Below are positions 45,799-55,093 of a DNA stretch of 64,000 bases, piece after piece. Source of the DNA: Croceicoccus sp. Ery15 (GTDB lineage: Bacteria > Pseudomonadota > Alphaproteobacteria > Sphingomonadales > Sphingomonadaceae). Position numbers and translations under genes: made by a program. Each line of letters starts with the position of its first letter. Within the stretch, counting starts at the first letter, position 1. The stretch covers positions 1,240,001 to 1,304,000 of the forward strand of contig NZ_CP087588.1 in NCBI RefSeq assembly GCF_020985305.1, written 5' to 3'. The notes under the pieces are model-generated. The model was not told where the DNA came from. It was given only the letters and a program-made list of their open reading frames with translations, and did no database searches.

Positions 45799-47036
45799 GA
45801 CTGGAAATGCACCTCCGTCGATTGCGACACCATTTGCGCCAGCCGCGCAGCATCCCAATTGGTCAGCCGCACACAGCCATGGCTTTGCGCCCTGCCTATC
45901 GTCTGCGGCTCGGGCGTTCCGTGGATACCATAATGCTCTTTCGAAAGGTCGATCCAGACCACGCCGACGGGACCGTTGGGTCCGGGGGGCAATTGCTGCT
46001 TCTCCTCGCTGTCGGGCACATCCCAGAACAGCGCGGGATCATAGGCAAAGGGCGGGTTATAGGCCGTGCCGAGTATCTTCCATTCGCCGATCGGCAGCGG
46101 ATCATGCTCCGATCCGCTGCTGACGGTGAACGCACCGATGATCCTGCCACCCTCGTCAAAGGCGATCAGCGTATCGTCGGACTTGTCGACAACGATGCGC
46201 GCCGCCTTTGGCTGGTCGCTGCCGACACCCAGATCGCGCAATGTATCGCGCCATGTGGCGTCCAGATCGACGCTGGCGTCGATAAAATCCGCACCGATAT
46301 TGGGCACGCGGATCTTCTGGCCTGCAGTGAAATGGCTGGCGGGCCCGGACGTGGTATTGCCGCCGGGGGCTGAACCGGCCGCAGCACTGCTCGCCTGCGC
46401 CCCATCGCCGGAGGAATTCAGCATTTTCAGCACATCGACGGTGGTGTGGAAGCGTTCGGCCAGCTTTTCGTCCAGCGATTCATATCCCATCCGGCTCAAT
46501 TCCGCCTGCTCTGTCGGATCGTCGGGCAGCTTTTCGAACCGGCCAACGGCGAATTCGGCCGGAATGGTCACGAACCGCGTGGCGGGCACGGCTTTGGCAC
46601 CCGAAGGCGTCGATGTGGGTATCTCGGCTTGTTGACCGCTTTCGACCGCAGTGCTGCCCAGCAAGGCGGCGCGCGTCGCATCGTCCAGACTTCCGCTTTC
46701 CGGCAGCCCGTTGGCCTGCTGGAACGCCCGCAGCGCGTTTTCGGTGCTCAGTCCCATCTCTCCGTCGATCACGCCGGGAGAGAAGCCCATGCGGTCGAGG
46801 ATGACTTGCGCCTGCATGACGGGCCGCTCTTGGGTATCGGCCAGCGCGTCGGGGACCGCAGCCTCGTTATCGCGGCTGCGCATGGCATCGGCGTAATTGC
46901 TGTCGGCTTCGGGTGCCTCGGAAGCCTGCTGCTGCGCGGGTTCATCCGCCGAACCGCAAGCGGCGAGAGCCAGCGCGAGCGCAAACGGCGCCGCGATTGT
47001 GGCGACCTTCGTATATATGGGCGATCGTTTGGGCAT
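45795..47036 (-). CDS. L,D-transpeptidase lipoprotein (YkuD)
   Basis: A 413-residue lipoprotein: MPKRSPIYTKVATIAAPFAL...AAC with a lipobox near residue 27. A peptidoglycan-binding_1 domain follows (ILDRMGFSPGVIDGEMGLST, AFQQANGLPESG), a LysM-like segment with DVLKMLN and KIRVPNI, then the catalytic domain with HGTPEPQTIGRAQSHGCVRLTN (His, Gly, Cys of the YkuD motif). It forms 3-3 crosslinks in peptidoglycan or attaches proteins to it. First gene of an operon with the M23 peptidase and cupin. The pairing of a crosslinking and a cutting enzyme is notable. Confidence 0.92.
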   Translation of the reverse strand: MPKRSPIYTKVATIAAPFALALALAACGSADEPAQQQASEAPEADSNYADAMRSRDNEAAVPDALADTQERPVMQAQVILDRMGFSPGVIDGEMGLSTENALRAFQQANGLPESGSLDDATRAALLGSTAVESGQQAEIPTSTPSGAKAVPATRFVTIPAEFAVGRFEKLPDDPTEQAELSRMGYESLDEKLAERFHTTVDVLKMLNSSGDGAQASSAAAGSAPGGNTTSGPASHFTAGQKIRVPNIGADFIDASVDLDATWRDTLRDLGVGSDQPKAARIVVDKSDDTLIAFDEGGRIIGAFTVSSGSEHDPLPIGEWKILGTAYNPPFAYDPALFWDVPDSEEKQQLPPGPNGPVGVVWIDLSKEHYGIHGTPEPQTIGRAQSHGCVRLTNWDAARLAQMVSQSTEVHFQS

Positions 47037-47114
47037 TATCTTCCCTTCTTATGTCGTTTCATCGCCTTAACGGCTGGAAACGGCGAAGGGTCCGCGCCCT
47101 GAACGAGCGCGCGA

Positions 47115-47756
47115 TCAGTCTTCCGGCGGCGGGGGCGCGTCGGCAATGGCCTTGGCAAAGGCGCGCACGGCGGCTTCCTCGTCGCCGTTCCAGACCGCAC
47201 CCGATACGGCCAGGAAATCCGCGCCCGCCGTCACCAGCGGAGCGCAGTTATCGGGCGTGATCCCACCAATCGCCACGCTGGGAATTTCGAAGATACGATA
47301 CCACCATTCCAGCGTCTCCAGGTCGGCGCGATGCTCGGTGTCCTTGGTCGTACTGGGGAAGAACGCGCCGAATGCGACATAATCGGCACCCGCCTCACCC
47401 GCTTCCATCGCAAGATGGCGGCTGTCGTGGCAGGTGACGCCGATCTGCGCGTCGCGCCCCAGTTCCTCGCGCGCTTCCTTTACCGAACCGTCCTTCTGGC
47501 CCAGATGCACGCCATCGGCCTTCAGCCTTTTGGCAAGCGGCACCGAATCGTTGACGATAAAGCCCACCTCCCGCTCCGCGCAGATCGCCTGCAGGGGCGC
47601 GGCCAATGCGGCCGCCTCGTGCTGGTCCACATTCTTCACACGGAACTGGAAGGCCGTTACCAGGCCCGGCGCGGCATCGATGGCGCGGGCCAGCCGCTGC
47701 GGAAAATCGCCCGAGACGTCGAGCGGCGAAATAAGATAGAGTTGCGTCGCGTTCAT
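47115..47756 (-). CDS. thiE: Thiamine phosphate synthase
   Basis: Joins HMP-pyrophosphate and thiazole phosphate to thiamine monophosphate. The 213-residue TIM barrel has ELGRDAQIGVTCHDSRH, EAGADYVAFGAFFPSTTKD and VAIGGITPDNCAPLVTAGADFLAVSGAVW, typical of ThiE. ADGVHLGQKDGSV carries the phosphate-binding part. The start ATG 47756 is divergent from the small lipoprotein gene with 41 bases between. No TPP riboswitch is seen in this short gap. The C-terminus ends in a PPPPED tail. Confidence 0.93.
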   Translation of the reverse strand: MNATQLYLISPLDVSGDFPQRLARAIDAAPGLVTAFQFRVKNVDQHEAAALAAPLQAICAEREVGFIVNDSVPLAKRLKADGVHLGQKDGSVKEAREELGRDAQIGVTCHDSRHLAMEAGEAGADYVAFGAFFPSTTKDTEHRADLETLEWWYRIFEIPSVAIGGITPDNCAPLVTAGADFLAVSGAVWNGDEEAAVRAFAKAIADAPPPPED

Positions 47757-47797
47757 CCGCGACCGTCTAATGCGGCCGGAACGGAGAGTGAAGCCTT

Positions 47798-48196
47798 ATG
47801 CGTTATGGAATTGCGCTTATCTTGCCGATGGCCGCGCTGGCAGGCTGCGCCGGCTATGCGGGCGATGCCCCGATCGTCGATGGCGGGCCGGTCGCAGCCG
47901 AAGGGAGCGCGGTCGCTTTGGGCCAGCCGGTAGCGGCAGGCAATGTCGTGCTGACCCCGATGGCAGTGATCGAGGACAGCCGGTGCGCCATGGGCACGCA
48001 ATGCGTCTGGGCGGGCCGTGCAGTGGTGACGACGCGCATCGATGGCGCCGGATGGCGCGAGACCGTCGATATGGTCGCAGGAGAGAGCACCGCCGTGCGC
48101 GATTACGGCATCATCCTTGCGCATGTCGCGCCCGAACGAACGGCGGGTGGCGACATCGCCGCGGGCGATTACCGCTTTCTCTTCATGGTGGAATGA
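47798..48196 (+). CDS. Small lipoprotein, uncharacterised
   Basis: A 132-residue protein with an N-terminal lipoprotein signal, MRYGIALILPMAALAGCAGY, Cys at residue 17. The mature part has a beta-rich pattern with VIEDSRCAMGTQCVWAGRAVVTTRI, a Cys pair that probably forms a disulfide and recurs in a proteobacterial family of unknown function. No catalytic motif is seen. It is divergent from thiE and ends just before a bidirectional terminator. Confidence 0.8.
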   Translation: MRYGIALILPMAALAGCAGYAGDAPIVDGGPVAAEGSAVALGQPVAAGNVVLTPMAVIEDSRCAMGTQCVWAGRAVVTTRIDGAGWRETVDMVAGESTAVRDYGIILAHVAPERTAGGDIAAGDYRFLFMVE

Positions 48197-48214
48197 GAGT
48201 TCACGCAAAACGGG

Positions 48215-48250
48215 AAAGGCCGCCCTTCCCCATGGAAAGGCGGCCCCTTT
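48215..48250. terminator. Bidirectional terminator between convergent genes
   Basis: A long inverted repeat GGCCGCC-C-TTCC-CCAT-GGAA-A-GGCGGCC (11 of 12 pairs) lies between the small lipoprotein (plus) and the aldolase (minus). It is flanked by AAA on the left and TTT on the right, so either strand reads a stem followed by short U runs. Both genes can end here. Confidence 0.8.
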
Positions 48251-48270
48251 GAACCGGTATCGTGCCCCGA

Positions 48271-49149
48271 TCAGGCGACGCTGGCCGCGTGGATCTTGTC
48301 GATGGCCGCCGACAGCGTGCCGTCGAATTCCTCGGCAGTCTGACCGGCACGCAGATCCTGCAGCAGGCCGCGGCTGAAGCTGGCGATCATGCCCTTGTTC
48401 TTGGCAAGATGTTCACAAGCTTCCTCGGTGCTATAGCCTCCGGACAGGGCGACGACGGCCAGAACCTTGGGATGCGCGATCAGCTCGGCATAAAGGTTCG
48501 CCTCGACCGGGATCGAGAGTTTCAGCATGATCTGCTCGCCCTCGGGCACGGTGGGAAGCAGCTTCAGGATTTCTTCCTTCAGCATCTTCTCACCCTCGGC
48601 GCGACCCTCGGACTTGATCGAGTACTCGGGCTCCAGCATCGGCACCAGCCCGTGCGACAGGACCCGCATGCCCACTTCGAACTGCTGCTTGACGATGGCG
48701 GCAATGCCTTCTGCATTCGCCGCGCTGATGACCGAACGCTCCTTGGTGCCGAAAACGCCCAGACCCTTGGCGCGGGTCAGCAGCGCATCAAGCTCGGGCA
48801 TGGGCTTCATCAGCTGAACGCCATTCGCCTCGTCCTCCAGCCCCTTGTCGATCTTGATAAAGGGCACGATGCCCCGATCGATCAGTGCCTGCGGCGTTGG
48901 CTTGCCCTCGACCATGCCGTCCATGGTCTTTTCGAACAGGATCGCGCCGATGACCTTGCCCTTCGAAAAACAGGGCGAGGTGATGATGCGGCTGCGCATC
49001 TCGTGGATCTTGCCGAACATTTCATCGTCGCCCGACCATTCATGGTCCTCGACGCCATAGCCCCGCAGCGCCTTGGGAGTGGAACCGCCCGACTGGTCGA
49101 GCGCGGCAATAAAGCCCTGCCCCTCGGCGATCTGCTTCTTCATATCCAT
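48271..49149 (-). CDS. Class I fructose-bisphosphate aldolase
   Basis: Schiff-base aldolase splitting fructose 1,6-bisphosphate to two triose phosphates. The 292-residue sequence from ATG 49149 has EGQGFIAALDQSGGSTPKAL, EYSIKSEGRAEGEKML and the strand LAVVALSGGYSTEEACEHL, characteristic of the bacterial class I enzyme. The Schiff-base Lys is probably in LMLKLSIPVE. The GGAGAG site eight bases before ATG 49149 supports that start over the first in-frame ATG. It is the last gene of the glycolytic operon and sits beside the bidirectional terminator. Confidence 0.94.
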   Translation of the reverse strand: MDMKKQIAEGQGFIAALDQSGGSTPKALRGYGVEDHEWSGDDEMFGKIHEMRSRIITSPCFSKGKVIGAILFEKTMDGMVEGKPTPQALIDRGIVPFIKIDKGLEDEANGVQLMKPMPELDALLTRAKGLGVFGTKERSVISAANAEGIAAIVKQQFEVGMRVLSHGLVPMLEPEYSIKSEGRAEGEKMLKEEILKLLPTVPEGEQIMLKLSIPVEANLYAELIAHPKVLAVVALSGGYSTEEACEHLAKNKGMIASFSRGLLQDLRAGQTAEEFDGTLSAAIDKIHAASVA

Positions 49150-49200
49150 CGTCAATGCTCTCCAATTGATCGACAACGGCCCCCGATCGGGCCAACTGAT

Positions 49201-50400
49201 TTAAACCGTAAGGGCCGCAACGCCCGGCAATTCCTTACCTTCCATCCATTCGAGGAAGGCGCCGCCAGCCGTTGAAATATAGGAAAACTGGTCGGCCACA
49301 CCCGCATGATTGAGCGCCGCGACCGTGTCGCCGCCGCCCGCAACCGACACCAGCGATCCCTCGGTCGTCAGGGCCGCCGCAATCTTGGCCAGCTTGACCG
49401 TCGCCTCGTCGAAAGGCGCGGTCTCGAACGCTCCCATCGGGCCGTTCCACACCAGCGTCTTGCAGGTCTTTAGCACATCACCCAGCGCCTCCACCGCCTG
49501 CGGCCCGACGTCTAGGATCATCTCGTCCGCAGCCACCTCGTGCACATTGCAGATGCGCAGCGATGGAGGGTTGGCAGCGAATTCCTTGGACACCACCACG
49601 TCATAGGGCAGATGCACGGTGCAGCCCGACGCATCGGCGGCCTCCATGATCTTGTCGGCCGTGGCAGTCAGATCGTGTTCGCACAGCGACTTGCCCACAT
49701 CCACGCCGCGCGCGGCAAGAAAGGTGTTGGCCATGCCCCCGCCGATGATCAGGTGATCGACCTGCCCCACCAGATGTTCCAGTACGGCGAGCTTTGACGA
49801 AACCTTGGCCCCGCCGACCACTGCCGCAACCGGCTTTTCGGGTGAGCCCAGCGCCTTGTCGAGCGCCTCCAGCTCCTTTTGCATCGCGCGACCGGCATAG
49901 GACGGCAGCAGTTTCGTCAGCCCTTCCGTGCTGGCATGGGCGCGGTGCGCGGCGGAAAAGGCATCGTTCACATAGAAATCGCCGTTCGCCGCAATGGCCG
50001 CCGCGAAATCGGGATCGTTCTTTTCCTCACCCGGCCAGAAGCGCGTGTTTTCAAGGATCGCGATGTCGCCGTCGCGCATGATGCCGATCGACTGGTCGAC
50101 CACTGCGCCCGCCACTTCGGGGACGAACATGATTTCGCGGCCCAGCACGTCCTGAACGGCGTCGACGACCATCGACAGGCTCATCACCGAATTGCGCGCG
50201 CCCTTGGGGCGGCCAAAATGGGCAAGCAACAGCACCTTGGCACCGGCATCGGCCAGTTCCAGAATGGTCGGCGCGCTGGCATTGATGCGGGTCTTGTCGG
50301 TTACCTGACCGCCATTCATCGGCAGGTTCAGATCGACACGCACCAGCGCGACCTTGCCTTTTACAGCGCCGATATCGTCCAGCGTCTTGAAAGCGCTCAT
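49201..50400 (-). CDS. pgk: Phosphoglycerate kinase
   Basis: Converts 1,3-bisphosphoglycerate and ADP to 3-phosphoglycerate and ATP. The 399-residue protein has [53 protein letters not shown] and [13 protein letters not shown], which are the conserved substrate and nucleotide loops. Its ATG overlaps the stop of the MOSC gene (ATGA). Normal length. Confidence 0.98.
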   Translation of the reverse strand: MSAFKTLDDIGAVKGKVALVRVDLNLPMNGGQVTDKTRINASAPTILELADAGAKVLLLAHFGRPKGARNSVMSLSMVVDAVQDVLGREIMFVPEVAGAVVDQSIGIMRDGDIAILENTRFWPGEEKNDPDFAAAIAANGDFYVNDAFSAAHRAHASTEGLTKLLPSYAGRAMQKELEALDKALGSPEKPVAAVVGGAKVSSKLAVLEHLVGQVDHLIIGGGMANTFLAARGVDVGKSLCEHDLTATADKIMEAADASGCTVHLPYDVVVSKEFAANPPSLRICNVHEVAADEMILDVGPQAVEALGDVLKTCKTLVWNGPMGAFETAPFDEATVKLAKIAAALTTEGSLVSVAGGGDTVAALNHAGVADQFSYISTAGGAFLEWMEGKELPGVAALTV

Positions 50401-50867
50401 TCCTCAATCCTTATCTGATCGCCAACGCGGATGGCGCCGTCCACCAGCACGCGGCCCAGCACGCCGCCGCGCCAGTCGGGTGTCAGCGCGGCTTTTAATC
50501 CGGGGCGGATTTCTTCCATGCGGCTGCAGGGATCGCATTCCTGCACTGCCTCTATCACCAATGTTTCGCCGATATGGATCCGCGCGCCTTCACGCCGTGG
50601 CAAGGCGACCCCCTGCACCAGCAGATTGGCGCGGCGCTGCCACCATTCGATGGCATCTTCATCCAGTTCAAGGTCGGATAAAGCGGCGGCCCAGTCTTCC
50701 GCCGCGATCAGCGAAACCTGCCGTTTGCGCGGTCCGTCGGGCTTCATCGCACCGCGATAATCGCCGTGAATACCCTCGCGGATCGTCACGGCGACTTCGT
50801 CGACGGTTTCAATAGGGCCACGCGGACGATCGTGTCTGGCGATGCCTGCCAATCGTCCGCTGCTCAT
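50397..50867 (-). CDS. MOSC-domain protein
   Basis: A 156-residue MOSC (molybdenum cofactor sulfurase C-terminal) domain protein. The conserved segment has [34 protein letters not shown] and the putative cofactor-site Cys in [19 protein letters not shown] proteins carry sulfur or reduce N-hydroxylated compounds in a molybdenum-dependent manner; this stand-alone one is unassigned. It lies between gap and pgk in a glycolytic operon, an odd place. Confidence 0.88.
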   Translation of the reverse strand: MSSGRLAGIARHDRPRGPIETVDEVAVTIREGIHGDYRGAMKPDGPRKRQVSLIAAEDWAAALSDLELDEDAIEWWQRRANLLVQGVALPRREGARIHIGETLVIEAVQECDPCSRMEEIRPGLKAALTPDWRGGVLGRVLVDGAIRVGDQIRIEE

Positions 50868-50888
50868 GCCCGTGCTCCCCCGCTTTCC

Positions 50889-51896
50889 TTAAATGAAGCT
50901 CGCCATCACTCCGGCGGTGTCGATCATGCGGTTGGAGAAGCCCCATTCATTGTCGTACCAGCTGACGACGCGGGCCAACTTGCCTTCCATGACCGAGGTT
51001 TCGAGGCTGTCGATGGTCGAGCTGGCGGGATAATGGTTGAAGTCCGACGATACCAGCGGCTGGTCGGTAAAGGCCAGAACGCCCTTCATCGGACCTTCCG
51101 AAGCGGCCTTCAGCGCGGCATTGATCTCGTCCTTGGTCACGTCTTTCTTGGGGACGAAGACCAGATCGACCAGCGACACGTTCGGGGTCGGGACGCGGAC
51201 CGACGAACCGTCGAGCTTGCCGTTCAGTTCTGGCAGGACGAGGCCGACCGCGCGGGCCGCGCCCGTAGTGGTCGGGATCATATTGGTCGCACCGGCGCGC
51301 GCGCGGCGCATGTCGCTGTGCATCTGGTCCAGCATGCGCTGGTCGTTGGTATAGCTGTGGATCGTGGTCATGAAGCCGCGCTCGATACCAAAAGCGTCGT
51401 TCAGAACCTTGGCGACCGGCGCAAGGCAGTTGGTGGTGCAGCTGGCATTGGACACGACGATATCGTCTGCGGTCAGCACGTTCTGGTTCACGCCGAACAC
51501 AACGGTCTGGTCGACGCCCGAAGCAGGTGCCGAAATCAGCACGCGCTTGGCACCCGCCTTCAGATGCGGTTCCGATGCTTCCTTCGACTGGAAGAAGCCG
51601 GTGCATTCCAGCACGATGTCCACGCCCATAGCGGCATGGGGAAGATTGCCGGGATCACGCTCTGCCGTGACGGCGATCTTCTTGCCGTTTACGGTGATGC
51701 TGTCGTCGCCCGCCTCAACCGTCCCGGGGAAGCGGCCGTGGGTCGAATCGTACTGGAACAGAAGCGCATTGGCCTTGACGCTGGCCAGATCGTTGATGGC
51801 AACGAGCTCCAGATCATGGTCGTCACGCTCAAGCAAAGCGCGCGCGACAAGCCGCCCGATACGTCCGAAACCGTTGATCGCAACCTTGGTCGCCAT
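50889..51896 (-). CDS. gap: Glyceraldehyde-3-phosphate dehydrogenase, type I
   Basis: NAD-dependent oxidation and phosphorylation of glyceraldehyde-3-phosphate. The 335-residue protein has [19 protein letters not shown] (Rossmann), the catalytic Cys in [29 protein letters not shown] and [19 protein letters not shown] (read in pieces). A GGAG site precedes ATG 51896. The tkt stop is 43 bases upstream. Typical length. Confidence 0.98.
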   Translation of the reverse strand: MATKVAINGFGRIGRLVARALLERDDHDLELVAINDLASVKANALLFQYDSTHGRFPGTVEAGDDSITVNGKKIAVTAERDPGNLPHAAMGVDIVLECTGFFQSKEASEPHLKAGAKRVLISAPASGVDQTVVFGVNQNVLTADDIVVSNASCTTNCLAPVAKVLNDAFGIERGFMTTIHSYTNDQRMLDQMHSDMRRARAGATNMIPTTTGAARAVGLVLPELNGKLDGSSVRVPTPNVSLVDLVFVPKKDVTKDEINAALKAASEGPMKGVLAFTDQPLVSSDFNHYPASSTIDSLETSVMEGKLARVVSWYDNEWGFSNRMIDTAGVMASFI

Positions 51897-51939
51897 TGAA
51901 TTATACTCCTGTTATACGGCCATTTTATCGAGCCGGAGT

Positions 51940-53964
51940 TCAGTTTCCGGCCAGTGCAGCCTTGATTTTGGCGGTGACCGCCTCGGCCGTAAAGCCAAAG
52001 CGCGTGAAAAGCTCTTCCGCTGGGCCAGATGCCCCGAAACGGTCGATGCCGATGTTCAGCCCGCGGGCCATCGTGTAGCGTTCCCAGCCCTGCGTGACAC
52101 CCGCCTCGATGGATACAAGCAGTATCTCCGAGGGATTAACCTCCGGAAGAAGTTCCTCTTTATAGGCAGCGTCCTGCTGCTCGAACAGGTCGAGGCAAGG
52201 CATCGAAAGGACATCGGCACCGATGCCTTCGGCTTCCAGAGCCTTGGCCGCTTCGATCGCGACATGCACTTCGGAACCCGAAGCCATCAGGATCACCTTG
52301 CGCGCAGCCTCTGCCGATTTCAGGCGATAGCCGCCACGCGAAGACCGGTTCGACAGGCGGGTCCAGTTCTCGTCACCCTCTCCGCGAAGCTGCGGCAGAT
52401 TCTGGCGGGTCAGCGCCAGCACCGAAGGCGTGTCGGGCGTTTCCAGCGCCAGCGCCCAGCATTCTGCCGTTTCGATAATGTCGGCGGGGCGGAACACGTT
52501 GAGGTTCGGGATCAGGCGCAGGCTCATCACCTGCTCGACCGGCTGGTGAGTCGGTCCGTCTTCGCCCAGACCGATCGAATCGTGGGTCAGCACGAAGATC
52601 GAGCGGGTCTGCTGAAGCGCCGCCATGCGGATCGCATTGCGGGCATAATCGCTGAAAATCAGGAATGTGCCGCCATAGGGCACCACGCCGCCATGCAGCG
52701 CCATGCCGTTCATCGCACAAGCCATGCCGAACTCGCGAATGCCGTAATAGACATAGCGACCCGCGTAATTATCGGCCGTCAGCGGATCGGTAAACTTGGT
52801 CTTGGTGTTGTTCGATCCGGTCAGGTCGGCGCTGCCGCCGATCAGGCTGGGCAGCTTTTCGGTCAGCGGGCCCAGCGCCATTTCGCTCGCCTTGCGGGTG
52901 GCGACCGTCTTGGGTTCGGCAGCAAGGCCGGTGATGAAGCTTTCCAGCGCCGCGCTCGCCAGATCGCCGACGGGCATCATATGCTGTTCCCACTCGCCGC
53001 GATTGGGCGCGCTTTCCAGACGCGCATTCCATTCGGCATGGGCGGACTTGCCCCGCTCTCCGGCCTTGCGCCAGTCGGCGAGGATATCGGCGGGGACGAC
53101 GAAGGGTTCGGCCGTCCAGCCCAGTTCCGCGCGGGCAGCGGCCACTTCGTCCGCACCCAGCGCCGCGCCATGCACGCCGCTGGTCCCCTGCTTATTGGGC
53201 GCACCCTTGCCGATGATTGTCTTGCAGGCGATCAGCGAGGGGCGCGGATCGGCCAGTGCCTCATCGATGGCCTTGCGGATAGAGGCGGCGTCATGCCCGT
53301 CGCAGCGCACCGTGTGCCATTTGGCCGACTGGTAGCGCGCTTCGATATCCTCGCTCGACGACAGGCCGACGGCACCGTCGATGGTGATGTTGTTGTCGTC
53401 CCAGAACACGATCAGGCGGCCCAGTTCCAGATGGCCGGCCAGTCCGATGGCTTCGTGGTTCACACCTTCCATCAGGCAGCCGTCGCCCGCGATGACCCAG
53501 GTACGGTGATCGACAAGGCCGTCACCGAACTTGGCGTTCAGATGCCTCTCGGCCATCGCCATGCCCACCGCCATGGCAAGGCCCTGCCCCAGCGGGCCGG
53601 TCGTGCATTCGACACCCGGCAGCAGGAAATTCTCAGGATGGCCGGCGCAGGGGCTGCCCAGCTGGCGGAAGCGGCTGATCTCGTCCATCGTCGGATTGGC
53701 ATAGCCCGACAGGTGCAGCAGCGAGTAGATCAGCATCGAGCCATGGCCCGCCGACAGCACGAAGCGGTCGCGGTCCATCCAGTCCGGTGCCGAAGGATCG
53801 AATTTCAGATATTCGCCCCACAGAACGGTCGCCACTTCGGCCATGCCCATCGGCATGCCGGGGTGTCCCGAATTGGCCGCCTGCACAGCGTCCATGCTCA
53901 GCGCGCGAATGGCATTTGCCATGGGGCCGATGCTGGCCTCGGCGATGGGGGTGTCGATGCTCAT
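51940..53964 (-). CDS. tkt: Transketolase
   Basis: Thiamine-diphosphate enzyme of the pentose phosphate pathway. The 674-residue protein from ATG 53964 has SGHPGMPMGMAEV, STPHG-like DRFVLSAGHGSMLIYSLLHLSGY (in pieces VLSAGHGSMLIYSL), the ThDP motif GDGCLMEGVNHEAIGLAGHL and, further on, FGMACAMNGMALHGGVVPYG and LGEDGPTHQPVEQV. It is the first gene of the tkt-gap-MOSC-pgk-aldolase run. The longer frame to 54159 adds unconserved residues. Confidence 0.97.
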   Translation of the reverse strand: MSIDTPIAEASIGPMANAIRALSMDAVQAANSGHPGMPMGMAEVATVLWGEYLKFDPSAPDWMDRDRFVLSAGHGSMLIYSLLHLSGYANPTMDEISRFRQLGSPCAGHPENFLLPGVECTTGPLGQGLAMAVGMAMAERHLNAKFGDGLVDHRTWVIAGDGCLMEGVNHEAIGLAGHLELGRLIVFWDDNNITIDGAVGLSSSEDIEARYQSAKWHTVRCDGHDAASIRKAIDEALADPRPSLIACKTIIGKGAPNKQGTSGVHGAALGADEVAAARAELGWTAEPFVVPADILADWRKAGERGKSAHAEWNARLESAPNRGEWEQHMMPVGDLASAALESFITGLAAEPKTVATRKASEMALGPLTEKLPSLIGGSADLTGSNNTKTKFTDPLTADNYAGRYVYYGIREFGMACAMNGMALHGGVVPYGGTFLIFSDYARNAIRMAALQQTRSIFVLTHDSIGLGEDGPTHQPVEQVMSLRLIPNLNVFRPADIIETAECWALALETPDTPSVLALTRQNLPQLRGEGDENWTRLSNRSSRGGYRLKSAEAARKVILMASGSEVHVAIEAAKALEAEGIGADVLSMPCLDLFEQQDAAYKEELLPEVNPSEILLVSIEAGVTQGWERYTMARGLNIGIDRFGASGPAEELFTRFGFTAEAVTAKIKAALAGN

Positions 53965-54267
53965 AGGGGTAATCCGGGCCTTCCCAATCATAGGTCCGAA
54001 CGGCCAGCAGGCGGCGGCCGATTCGGCGTGCGCGCGTGCAATGGGACGCAGGCCCCGCCTCGTCAAGGCTGCCCCGCTCTGCCGCCGTGGGTGACCGGAC
54101 CGGCGCAAAACTTTTGAAATCAACGCGCACCGGCGGCCTGAGGCTGAAGGTTCATGCAACTTTACCGCTGCGTTACGATGGATTAACTTTGTTTGTTATG
54201 ACCCAGGATCAGGAATTGCCGCGCGCGCGACGCACAGGCAACGGCAGTCGAGCGACGGAGCATACGT
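53965..54267. promoter_or_regulatory. Divergent promoter region, tkt / zapA operon
   Basis: About 300 bases between the divergent tkt and 54268 genes. No gene of the right composition is visible. The right half is notably A/T-rich for this genome (for example GGATTAACTTTGTTTGTTATGA near 54180-54202), a likely place for the promoter of the plus-strand genes, while the left half is G/C rich. I could not assign boxes. Confidence 0.4.
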
Positions 54268-54555
54268 ATGGCGAAAGCTAATCCGCAGTCGCTCTTTACC
54301 GACGATCAAGGCGGAGCGACGATGGACGGCGCCTCGCCCCTATATCAGGATGGCGAGGATAAAGGACGCCTCGACCTCTCCTTCGCCCGGCTCGACGCAG
54401 CCCTTTCGCGACTGGAGCGTGCGGCGGTTCTGCGCCCCCGTGGCGATGACGAACAGGAAAAGCTGAGGCAGGAAAATGCCCGCCTGCGCGCCACGGTCGG
54501 AGAAGCATTGGGCGAGCTTGACAAGGTGCTGGCGGAACTGGACGCCGATGGCTGA
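54268..54555 (+). CDS. Small coiled-coil protein upstream of zapA
   Basis: A 95-residue acidic protein with a disordered N-terminus and a long helix from about residue 33. The heptad-like stretch LSFARLDAALSRLERAAV and EQEKLRQENARLRATVGEAL, ending GELDKVLAEL, predicts a coiled coil. The gene is 12 bases ahead of zapA. Small coiled-coil proteins beside ZapA are reported in alphaproteobacteria, and I recall this position for a protein resembling ZauP of Caulobacter, a coiled-coil ZapA partner. A role with ZapA is likely but an inference. A GGAG site lies eight bases before ATG 54268. Confidence 0.78.
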   Translation: MAKANPQSLFTDDQGGATMDGASPLYQDGEDKGRLDLSFARLDAALSRLERAAVLRPRGDDEQEKLRQENARLRATVGEALGELDKVLAELDADG

Positions 54556-54567
54556 GGCGCATCTGTA

Positions 54568-54900
54568 ATGGCCGACAGCAATCTGATGCTGGAAATCGCC
54601 GGTCGCCGGTTCGCCGTATCCTGCCGCAAAGGCGAGGAAGCGCATATCACCGCGCTGGGCCGCATGATCGACGGCAAGGCGCGCGCGGCGGGCGCGGTCG
54701 AAATGTCCGAACCGCGCATGTTGCTGTTCGCCGCGCTGATGTTGGCTGACGAGCTCGACGCCTTGCGCAAATCGCCCGACTTGCCCCGCCCCGCCATCGA
54801 CGATCATTTGCGCGATACGCTGGCCAATCGTGTCGATTCGCTGACACAGCGCATCGAAAATATCGCAAGACATCTTGAGGGTGAGGACCACCACGCCTAG
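54568..54900 (+). CDS. zapA: Cell division protein ZapA
   Basis: Small FtsZ-associated protein that bundles filaments at the division site. The 110-residue protein starts MADSNLMLEIAGRRFAVSC and has the globular-domain pattern ...CRKGEEAHITALGRMID then a C-terminal helix with DELDALRKSP...LANRVDSLTQRIENIARHL. Length and layout match ZapA. It lies between the coiled-coil gene and the 6S RNA, the conserved order zapA-ssrS-cyclo-ligase. Confidence 0.92.
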   Translation: MADSNLMLEIAGRRFAVSCRKGEEAHITALGRMIDGKARAAGAVEMSEPRMLLFAALMLADELDALRKSPDLPRPAIDDHLRDTLANRVDSLTQRIENIARHLEGEDHHA

Positions 54901-54910
54901 ATCGCATGGC

Positions 54911-55072
54911 GACGGGTTCTGCCCGGCACGAGCCGACAGAACATCCCTGAGGCTATAAACAATCCTAGGGGGCTGACCCTGAACCGGCTCGTGGGCCGGG
55001 GCAATCGGCCCCCACCTGATGCTTGAGGCGTCAGAGGATATCATACGGCAAACGACCCATGGTGGGCCCGTC
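54911..55072 (+). ncRNA. ssrS: 6S RNA
   Basis: Between zapA and the 5-formyltetrahydrofolate cyclo-ligase, exactly where 6S RNA lies in most proteobacteria. The closing stem is GACGGG (54911-54916) with CCCGTC (55067-55072). Inside are hairpins GGGCCG...CGGCCC (about 54993-55011) and CTGATGC/GCGTCAG (about 55016-55034), and a large internal open region that mimics a melted promoter. A TATTTT run follows the 3' stem. 6S RNA binds the sigma-70 RNA polymerase in stationary phase. The exact ends are estimated from the terminal stem. Confidence 0.72.
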
Positions 55073-55093
55073 ACTATTTTACCGGAAACGGGG

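Noticed and set aside
47757..47797. TPP riboswitch before thiE
   Set aside because: Only 41 bases separate thiE from the divergent gene, too short for the element and no THI box seen.
51364..54117. A 917-codon plus-strand frame opposite tkt and gap
   Set aside because: It covers two well-identified minus-strand enzymes and has no motif, signal or ribosome site.
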